This document shows, one piece after another, positions 6,415 through 10,727 of a DNA stretch of 10,727 nt (positions within the stretch are counted from its first letter, which is position 1; every line of letters begins with the position of its first letter). The stretch comes from Thermoanaerobaculia bacterium. Its GTDB lineage: Bacteria > Acidobacteriota > Thermoanaerobaculia > Gp7-AA8. The stretch is taken from NCBI GenBank assembly GCA_023700825.1, contig JAMPYE010000109.1, forward strand, positions 1 through 10,727. Reading direction: 5' to 3'. The translations under genes were made by a program, and so were the position numbers. The notes beneath the pieces were generated by a model. That model was not told the DNA's origin. It did not search any database and was given only the letters and a program-made list of their open reading frames with translations.

Positions 6415-6650
6415 AGCAGGAAGGCGAAAGGCGAGAGGCGAGAGGCGATGAGCAGGCAAAGTTTGCAGAGGCGAGTGAAGAGTTGAATCCAAGGCGATCG
6501 TCAGCCCGCGAGCCTCATTTCTTTTCGCGTCTCGCTTCTCTCGCCCGCCTGCTTATCGCTTCTCGCCTGCCCACTCGTCGCCTTTCGCCTCTCGCCTCTC
6601 ACCTGCCTGCTCATCGCCTCTCGCCTTTCGCCTCTCGCCTTTCGACCTCC
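6415..6650. repeat. family B heptamer inverted repeat, copy 2
   Basis: This element holds most of the 304-base gap between the GNAT stop and the small membrane protein. The arm 6421-6457 pairs with 6605-6641 over 37 positions with only two mismatches, the longest stem in the window, around a 147-base loop. Both arms are GGCGARA heptamers, bracketed on the left by AGCAGG at 6415-6420 and 6451-6456. The loop holds further degenerate copies of the right arm at about 6547-6600, with CCTGC boxes at 6548, 6567, 6602 and 6606. The right end is about 10 bases from the GNAT stop codon. No reading frame in it looks coding. The remaining bases (6347-6414) hold only the ribosome binding site and probably a promoter. 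Confidence 0.85.
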
Positions 6651-7094
6651 TCACTCGATCTCTACTGCGAAGCTCACTCCGTGCCGCTTGAACCCGAGCG
6701 CTTCGTAGAAGCGATGCGCGCCCTCGCGGGCGAGGTTGCTCGAGAGGACGAGCTTGTAGCAGCCTGCCTCGCGGCAGCGCGCCATTGCGTGCTCCATCAT
6801 CGCGCGGCCGACACCCTTCCCCTGCGCCTCGGTGGCGACGGCGACGTCCTCGACGAGGCCTTCGGGGGCGCAGCGCGCCCCGAGCGTGTCGACGATGCAG
6901 AGCGCGTACGTGCCGACGAGCTCCCCTTCGTCGAGCGCGAGCCAGACCCGGTAGTCGGGATAGCGCGAGAGGCGGTCGAAGACGGCGGCGAGCCTCTCGG
7001 GCGTCGCGAGCGGCGCGCCGCCAGCAAGCTCGCCGTAGAGTGCGCCTAACCGAGGGAGGTCTGTCCTGACCGCCTCTCGGAATGCAAGATTCAC
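6651..7094 (-). CDS. GNAT family N-acetyltransferase
   Basis: This 147-residue protein has the single GNAT fold that moves an acetyl group from acetyl-CoA to an amine. It shows the N-terminal REAVRTDLPRL start typical of the family, a central strand region ending in LVEDVAVA (80-87), the acetyl-CoA loop QGKGVG (91-96) followed by the helix RAMMEHAM, and the C-terminal YEALGFKRHG motif (130-139). I chose GTG at 7094: it is preceded by GGGAG at 6 bases spacing and matches the expected family N-terminus, although the frame is open to 7502 inside the kinase gene. It lies 14 bases behind the kinase, with its ribosome binding site in the gap, so the two are likely co-transcribed. The acceptor (small molecule or protein) is unknown. 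Confidence 0.88.
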   Translation of the reverse strand: MNLAFREAVRTDLPRLGALYGELAGGAPLATPERLAAVFDRLSRYPDYRVWLALDEGELVGTYALCIVDTLGARCAPEGLVEDVAVATEAQGKGVGRAMMEHAMARCREAGCYKLVLSSNLAREGAHRFYEALGFKRHGVSFAVEIE

Positions 7095-7108
7095 GAGCGT
7101 CTCCCTTC

Positions 7109-8413
7109 TCAGCCGAGCCACTTCTTCAGCTTCGACGAGAGCGTGCCCTTCTCCCGCTCCGCCTCGCCTGCCACGACCTCGGCGTAGTCGACGACGCGTC
7201 GATAGACTTCGCTCTCCGAGCAGAAGCCGAAGCGATAGATCCACCGGGGCGAAGGTCCCTGCTCGAGCTCCGCCCGCTCGAGGCGGTACGGCCGCCCTTC
7301 GAACATCAGTGTCATCGGCGGCGACCAGTCGGCGCGCTCGCGCGCCGAGGCGAGGACGAGCGCCCAGCCGCCGAGCTCGTCGTCCACGACGTAGTCGCCG
7401 CCGACGAGCCGCCGGAACTGCCCTCTCGAGCGGTCCTTCCTCAACTCCGCGGCGAGGTCCGCGGCGAGCGCGAACCGGTCGGCGGGGTTCTTCTCCAGAC
7501 ACTTGAGCACGATCCGGTTCAGCCAGGCGGGGATCTCCGAGCGGATCGACCTCGGCGGCGGCGCCGGCTCGCGCGTGTGGGCGAGGGCGAGGGCAACGGG
7601 CGTGTCGGCGACGAACGGGAGCCGCCCGGTCAGCAGCTCGAACAGGACGACGCCGAGCGAGTAGATGTCGCTCCGCCCGTCGACGCGATGCCCCTCGAAC
7701 TGCTCGGGCGACATGTATTCGGGGGTTCCGACGATCATTCCTGTCGCGGTGATCGTCTTCATGTCGATGCCGACGCCGCGCGCGACGCCGAAGTCGAGCA
7801 GGCGAACCCTGCCGTCGGTCGCGATCATCACGTTGTGCGGCTTGACGTCGCGATGGATGACGCCGTGGCGATGCGCCTCGTCGAGCGCGTCGGCGACGGC
7901 TGCGCAGACCCTCGCGGCCTCTTCCGGCTCGAACGGCCCCTTCTCCCGCACGATGCGCCGGAGGTTCTGCCCGTCGACGAACTCGGCGACGAAGTACATC
8001 TCGTCATCCAGCAGACCTGACCCCGCGATTGCGGGGATCGACGGGTGTCGGATCTTCGCCAGCACGCCGATCTCGCGCCGGAAGCGCTCCGACCCGCCCG
8101 GATCGTCGGCCGCCGCGTGGAGAACCTTCAGCGCGAGCGTCGCGCCCGACTCGAGGTCGCGCACCCGGTAGACGCTCCCCATGCCGCCGCGCCCCAGGAA
8201 CCCAGCGATCTCGTAGCGCCCGGCGTAAACGAAGCCGTCGGGATAGTCGGGAACCCTGCCCCGGCCCGTGCGCGGCGACTGCGGCGGCGTGCCCCGCTTC
8301 TCGGTCGTGAGGTCGGACAATGGTGTGGTGTGCGAGACGGTGATCTCGCCGCAGACCGCGCAGACCTTGCCCTCCTCGAGCCCGTCGAAGCCGCATTTCG
8401 CGCAGATCGCCAT
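7109..8413 (-). CDS. zinc-ribbon Ser/Thr protein kinase (PknB/Hanks type) with unknown C-terminal domain
   Basis: This 434-residue protein begins with a four-cysteine zinc ribbon, CAKC...CAVC (C4, C7, C18, C21), followed by a linker to about residue 64. A complete Hanks-type kinase domain spans about 66-325: glycine loop GRGGMGSV (74-81), lysine K96, helix-C glutamate E114, HRDVKPHN (187-194), DFG (207-209), PEYMSPEQ (231-238) and D249. It should therefore be active and autophosphorylate in the 214-230 loop, which holds several threonines. Unlike PknB there is no membrane helix or PASTA domain, so it is cytosolic. Residues about 335-434 form a separate domain I do not recognise (GGDYVVDDELGGWAL, PRWIYRFGF). 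No Shine-Dalgarno sequence precedes the ATG (8413), but a TACAAT hexamer lies 13 bases upstream. GNAT follows directly. Confidence 0.94.
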   Translation of the reverse strand: MAICAKCGFDGLEEGKVCAVCGEITVSHTTPLSDLTTEKRGTPPQSPRTGRGRVPDYPDGFVYAGRYEIAGFLGRGGMGSVYRVRDLESGATLALKVLHAAADDPGGSERFRREIGVLAKIRHPSIPAIAGSGLLDDEMYFVAEFVDGQNLRRIVREKGPFEPEEAARVCAAVADALDEAHRHGVIHRDVKPHNVMIATDGRVRLLDFGVARGVGIDMKTITATGMIVGTPEYMSPEQFEGHRVDGRSDIYSLGVVLFELLTGRLPFVADTPVALALAHTREPAPPPRSIRSEIPAWLNRIVLKCLEKNPADRFALAADLAAELRKDRSRGQFRRLVGGDYVVDDELGGWALVLASARERADWSPPMTLMFEGRPYRLERAELEQGPSPRWIYRFGFCSESEVYRRVVDYAEVVAGEAEREKGTLSSKLKKWLG

Positions 8414-8426
8414 GGATGTGCCGCCA

Positions 8427-8432
8427 ATTGTA
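8427..8432 (-). promoter_or_regulatory. candidate -10 element for the kinase gene
   Basis: The minus strand reads TACAAT, five of six to TATAAT, 13 bases before the ATG at 8413. Transcription would start about 7 bases ahead of the start codon, a near-leaderless message; this agrees with the missing Shine-Dalgarno sequence. The -35 position falls in the family A repeat next door and has no TTGACA-like sequence. Confidence 0.3.
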
Positions 8433-8446
8433 GCGCCACCAAAACG

Positions 8447-8574
8447 CTAAACGCGAAACGCGGAACGCGAAACCGTGAAGCAGACGGAGGGAGGCATCGC
8501 GCGCCTGCCTGGTCTCGCGCCAGACTTGCACTCTGCATCACGGTTCCGCGTTCCGCGTTCCGAGTTTCGCGTTA
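8447..8574. repeat. family A heptamer inverted repeat, copy 2
   Basis: The arm 8459-8482 and the arm 8534-8557 are inverted copies, 22 of 24 matching, around a 51-base loop; the AACGCGR heptamers continue outwards to 8447 and 8574 with an offset of about one unit. The HAD stop codon TAA (8574-8572) is part of the outer end, as the kup stop is in copy 1. Arm sequence and period are those of 2007-2095, but the loops are unrelated. The element separates the kinase/GNAT pair from the HAD operon. Confidence 0.85.
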
Positions 8575-9225
8575 CGGTGCGAGCCACTCCGCCAGCGCGT
8601 CGAGCGTCCGCAGCTCGCGTTCGGGAAGCACGTCCGAGCCCGGCCGCTCGTTCTTGCGGTTGATCCAGGCGACCGGGATCCCGAGCTCGCGACACGGAAC
8701 GACGTCGTGGAAGTGACTCTGCGCTGCATGCAGCCAGCGCGCCTCGCCACCGATCTGCTCCCGCGCTTCCAGGAAGTGCGCGTGCCCCGGCTTGTAGGAA
8801 CGCACCTGCTGCGCCGTGACGATCAGGTCGAAGTCAGCCGTGAAGTGCTTCCGCGTCGCCGCGAGGAGATCGTCGTCGACGTTCGAGAGAATGCCTAGGC
8901 GGACCCCGGCGGCGGAGAGCCGCTCGAGCGCGCGGTTCGTGTCGGCGAACGGCGGCCAGGCGGGGAGACTCGCGGGCAGCATTCGCGCCTGTTCTTCGGA
9001 GACCGCGAGCCCGAGTCTCGCACCGATCCGCCTTGCGACTTCCGTCAGCACCTCGCGATAGCTCCGGTACTCGCTCTCGATCTCCGGCTCGATCTCGTGG
9101 TAGAGCTCGACGATGCGAGGGCGATCGAGCGGGTCGCCGATGCCTGTCGCAAGCAGCGCGCGCACGAAGCCCTGCTCCCAGTCGATCAGAGTTCCGTAGC
9201 AGTCGAAGGTGACGATGTCGTACAT
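8572..9225 (-). CDS. HAD superfamily hydrolase, haloacid dehalogenase type II-like
   Basis: This 217-residue cytosolic enzyme has all four HAD motifs: nucleophile D8 in FDCYGTL (7-13), LSNVDD with S114/N115, lysine K145 in SYKPGHAHF, and D174 in the AQSHFHDVVPCRELG segment, which is typical of the (S)-2-haloacid dehalogenase/type II subgroup. A cap domain lies at about 15-95. Reaction could be dehalogenation of 2-haloacids or, at least as likely, phosphate ester hydrolysis; sequence alone does not decide. The ATG at 9225 is chosen because it gives the exact family N-terminus (MYDIVTFDCYGTL) and is preceded by an AGGA element; the frame is open further to 9309 within the lipoprotein gene. The TAG stop of the lipoprotein gene runs into that ribosome binding site, 11 bases before the start, which suggests coupled translation. 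Confidence 0.92.
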   Translation of the reverse strand: MYDIVTFDCYGTLIDWEQGFVRALLATGIGDPLDRPRIVELYHEIEPEIESEYRSYREVLTEVARRIGARLGLAVSEEQARMLPASLPAWPPFADTNRALERLSAAGVRLGILSNVDDDLLAATRKHFTADFDLIVTAQQVRSYKPGHAHFLEAREQIGGEARWLHAAQSHFHDVVPCRELGIPVAWINRKNERPGSDVLPERELRTLDALAEWLAP

Positions 9226-9236
9226 CGCGGTTCTTC

Positions 9237-9644
9237 CTACTCCGCGATCACGATCGCGACCGCGGTCGCCTGCCGCGGGTACGACTCCATCACTGCGCCC
9301 TCGTACCACGCTGCGACGACCGTGCCCTTGCGCAGCTCGCCCGCGCCGGCGTTGAGAAGCTGCTCACCCTTCTCGCGATAGATCCGCGTCTCGGCCGTGA
9401 CCGTGACGACGTCCTTCAACGTGCCCGAGCGATCGCCCGGCTGCTCCTCGACGAGAATTCGAACCAGCGCGCCGCCGCTGCCCGGATCGACCTTCGTGAT
9501 CGTTCCCTGGATGTCGAAGTCGCGCTGGGGAAGGGACGAAGGATCCTCCGTGGGCGTGTGGTCCGATGGATCGCCCACCGAGCCGCACGAAACCGCGAGC
9601 GCGAGCGCGAGCGAGGCCATCAATACGACGCGAAGGTAACGCAT
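9237..9644 (-). CDS. DUF3221-like secreted lipoprotein
   Basis: This 135-residue protein starts with MRYLRV and a hydrophobic stretch (6-19) ending in LAVSC, a signal peptide with lipobox cysteine C20; alanine at -3 is less usual than leucine but acceptable. A serine/threonine/proline-rich linker (21-43) follows, as is common for lipoproteins. Residues 45-135 look like a small beta-rich domain: IQGTITKVD, LVRILVEE, VTVTAETRIY, LRKGTVVAAWYEGAVMESYP. The last, with a conserved ESYP-Q segment, resembles DUF3221 (YobA-like) proteins, whose role is unknown. The family assignment is from memory of the pattern, so moderate. TAGGAG of the preceding ykgJ-like gene supplies both its stop codon and this gene's ribosome binding site, 9 bases apart; the three genes form one unit. 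Confidence 0.82.
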   Translation of the reverse strand: MRYLRVVLMASLALALAVSCGSVGDPSDHTPTEDPSSLPQRDFDIQGTITKVDPGSGGALVRILVEEQPGDRSGTLKDVVTVTAETRIYREKGEQLLNAGAGELRKGTVVAAWYEGAVMESYPRQATAVAIVIAE

Positions 9645-9653
9645 GGGCGTCTC

Positions 9654-10022
9654 CTACTCCTGCGAGAGAGGAACGAAGTCGGGATCGTCCTGACGGTCCC
9701 GCTCCCAGCTGAGGAAGTCCCAGTACCCGCAGTGGTGCTCTTCCGGGTAGTTGCGGCAGGTCTGCGGCCGCACGTCGTAGATCGTGCAGCGGCGCGTGTC
9801 GGAGTCGAGAAAGCGGCAGATGCTTCCGTAGATCGCGTCCTTCTGGTGGCGCAGCACGCGGTCACCGTCGAGGATCTTGGTGAAGCGGTTCTTCGCGAAT
9901 TCCTTGTCGATGCCGAAGTGCTTCGCGATCCGCGCGATCTCGCGCTCGGTGACGTCGATGCCCGGGTAGCTGCAGCAGTACGCGGGACACTTCGTGCAAT
10001 CGTAGGGGTTCTTGCTCGTCAA
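9654..10022 (-). CDS. YkgJ-family cysteine cluster protein
   Basis: This 122-residue cytosolic protein has the cysteine pattern of the YkgJ/CxxCxxCC family (PF03692): C9, C12, C16, C17 at the N-terminus, then C69, C79, C89 and C98 in ICRFLD-, RRCTIYDVRPQTCRNYP and HHCGYW contexts. The family is thought to bind zinc or an iron-sulfur cluster; its role is not established. The proposed start is TTG at 10022, which follows GAGGAG at about 8 bases and places the CxxC motif at the N-terminus as usual. The frame reaches an ATG at 10175, but that stretch is family C repeat DNA and is unlikely to be protein. The gene is the first of a three-gene run with the lipoprotein and the HAD enzyme. Confidence 0.87.
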   Translation of the reverse strand: MTSKNPYDCTKCPAYCCSYPGIDVTEREIARIAKHFGIDKEFAKNRFTKILDGDRVLRHQKDAIYGSICRFLDSDTRRCTIYDVRPQTCRNYPEEHHCGYWDFLSWERDRQDDPDFVPLSQE

Positions 10023-10068
10023 ACGGTTCTCTCCTCGGTCGGGTTCGGGAGAGTCTAGAGGAAAACGT

Positions 10069-10192
10069 GGATTTCGGATTGCGGAATTCGGAATGCGGTG
10101 CCCGGGCACATCACCTGCCACCCGCCAACTCACCTTCCATTCCAGCGAGCCCGTGCCCCATTCCGCAGTCCGCACTCCGCATTCCGCATTTC
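10069..10192. repeat. family C heptamer inverted repeat
   Basis: The arm 10069-10098 reads GGATTTC/GGATTGC/GGAATTC/GGAATGC, four heptamers; the arm 10163-10192 is CCGCAGT/CCGCACT/CCGCATT/CCGCATT. They are inverted copies with 23 of 30 positions matching, around a 64-base loop. The loop begins with a perfect 12-base palindrome (GTGCCCGGGCAC, 10098-10109). Unlike the other elements, this one lies between two divergent genes, so it cannot simply be a transcript end; it is in the promoter region of the ykgJ-like and mgtC-like genes. Confidence 0.75.
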
Positions 10193-10205
10193 CATCGTTC
10201 TCATC

Positions 10206-10211
10206 TACGAT
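10206..10211 (+). promoter_or_regulatory. candidate -10 element for the MgtC-like gene
   Basis: TACGAT lies 6 bases before the ATG at 10218, four of six to TATAAT. With no clear Shine-Dalgarno sequence, this again suggests a leaderless message. A proper -35 box is not seen; its position falls at the edge of the family C repeat. Confidence 0.28.
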
Positions 10212-10217
10212 GAGCAG

Positions 10218-10727
10218 ATGGACGCCGAACTCGTCCGCTCGCTCGAGACCCTGGCGCTCGCACTCGGGCTGGGGATGCTCGTCGGCCTGCAGCGCGAAAG
10301 CGCCAACAGCCGCATTGCCGGGCTGCGCACGTTCGGCCTCGTGACCCTCACCGGCGCCCTTGCCGGGCTGCTGGCACCGGCTCTCGGCCCCTGGATCCCG
10401 GTCGCCGCCGTCGTCTCGATCGCCGCGTTCGCCATCCTCGGAAACCTGCTCGCGGCACGGGACGGTGAGATCGACCCCGGCACGACGACGGAAGTCACGA
10501 TGGTGCTGATGTGCCTCATCGGCGTCTATCTCGCGACCGGCGCGCGAATCGCGGCCGTCGTTCTGAGTGCCGCGATTGCCGTCCTTCTCCAGTTCAAGAC
10601 GCAGGCGCGACGGATCGTCGAGCGGCTCGGCGAGAAGGACATCGAGCAGATCATCCGGTTCGCGCTGATCTCGCTCGTCATTCTCCCGGTGCTCCCGAAC
10701 CGCAACTTCGGCCCGTTCGACGTGCTC
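10218..10727 (+). CDS. MgtC/SapB family membrane protein, probably with DUF4010 (partial, runs off the window)
   Basis: The first 170 residues are visible; the gene continues past the right edge. Residues 11-125 match the MgtC/SapB N-terminal membrane domain: GMLVGLQRE (19-27), RIAGLRTFGLVTLTGAL (32-48) and further hydrophobic helices at about 60-80 and 93-125. After a charged segment (RRIVERLGEKDIEQ, 131-144) comes IIRFALISLVILPVLPNRNFGPFD, which is how the DUF4010 half of the larger, roughly 400-residue members begins. The role of the family in magnesium limitation, acid or osmotic stress is known for MgtC itself; this subgroup is uncharacterised. The ATG at 10218 gives the expected N-terminus. 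The gene is divergent from the ykgJ-like operon across the family C repeat. Confidence 0.88.
   Translation, partial: MDAELVRSLETLALALGLGMLVGLQRESANSRIAGLRTFGLVTLTGALAGLLAPALGPWIPVAAVVSIAAFAILGNLLAARDGEIDPGTTTEVTMVLMCLIGVYLATGARIAAVVLSAAIAVLLQFKTQARRIVERLGEKDIEQIIRFALISLVILPVLPNRNFGPFDVL

Noticed and set aside
5851..6650. CRISPR array
   Set aside because: Units are 7 bases in direct tandem without spacers, and no cas gene is near.
7095..7502. N-terminal extension of the GNAT frame into the kinase gene
   Set aside because: The extension is arginine-rich shadow sequence; GTG 7094 has a GGGAG ribosome site and gives the normal GNAT N-terminus.
7082..8020. 312-codon plus-strand frame opposite the kinase
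   Set aside because: Antisense shadow of the kinase catalytic domain without any recognised motif.
10023..10175. ATG at 10175 as start of the YkgJ-like protein
   Set aside because: The added 51 residues are encoded by family C repeat DNA, and the CxxC motif is expected near the N-terminus; TTG 10022 has a ribosome site.
2007..10192. Heptamer elements as insertion sequence remnants
   Set aside because: No transposase fragment, no constant interior between copies of one family and no clear target-site duplications are seen; a MITE-like origin cannot be fully excluded.
10012..10344. 110-codon plus-strand frame starting in the repeat
   Set aside because: It overlaps the MgtC-like gene in another frame and is serine/arginine/proline-rich without family features.

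Overview
The window is GC-rich bacterial chromosome with dense coding, strong third-position G/C bias (hence long shadow frames) and no transposase, phage gene, tRNA or rRNA that I can see. Several genes fit an environmental, soil- or sediment-type Gram-negative-like lineage: a Kup potassium transporter, a soluble zinc-ribbon Ser/Thr kinase, a YkgJ cysteine-cluster protein, a lipoprotein and a Zincin_1 metallopeptidase. Acidobacteriota or a related deep phylum is my guess from overall style only; no gene here is a phylogenetic marker.

Left block (1-5280, all minus strand, transcribed right to left): an acyl-CoA/acyl-lipid desaturase with a helical C-terminal tail, then kup, then a two-gene ABC-2 exporter (ATPase and permease, 10 bases apart). 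The desaturase is preceded by a compact hairpin plus T6 run that looks like a leader attenuator. Centre (5281-6346): a divergent control region, a small zincin metallopeptidase on the plus strand, and convergent to it a 96-residue, almost wholly hydrophobic membrane protein. Right block (6651-10022, minus strand): a YkgJ-family cysteine-cluster protein, a DUF3221-like lipoprotein and a HAD hydrolase, tightly spaced with stop codons that run into the next ribosome binding site; then a repeat-filled gap, then the kinase and a GNAT acetyltransferase 14 bases behind it. At the right edge a plus-strand MgtC/DUF4010 membrane protein runs off the window.

The most striking feature is not a gene. Five intergenic gaps are occupied by large inverted repeats whose arms are made of degenerate 7-base tandem units. 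There are three unit families: A, AACGCGR-like, at 2007-2095 and 8447-8574; B, GGCGARA-like, at 5851-6056 and 6415-6650; C, GGAATGC-like, at 10069-10192. All three share the 7-base period and the arm-loop-arm layout but not the sequence. Where a gene ends next to an element, the element starts in or within about 10 bases of the stop codon. A possible trace of a sixth lies at the left window edge. The arms would pair in RNA into stems of roughly 24-37 bp. I know of heptanucleotide tandem repeats (STRR) in cyanobacteria, but not of this palindromic, multi-family arrangement, and I regard it as the candidate for an undescribed element.

A second pattern is that several genes without a Shine-Dalgarno sequence have a TANNAT hexamer 6-13 bases before the start codon, which is what leaderless or near-leaderless transcripts look like. 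Three of these genes lie beside a heptamer element.
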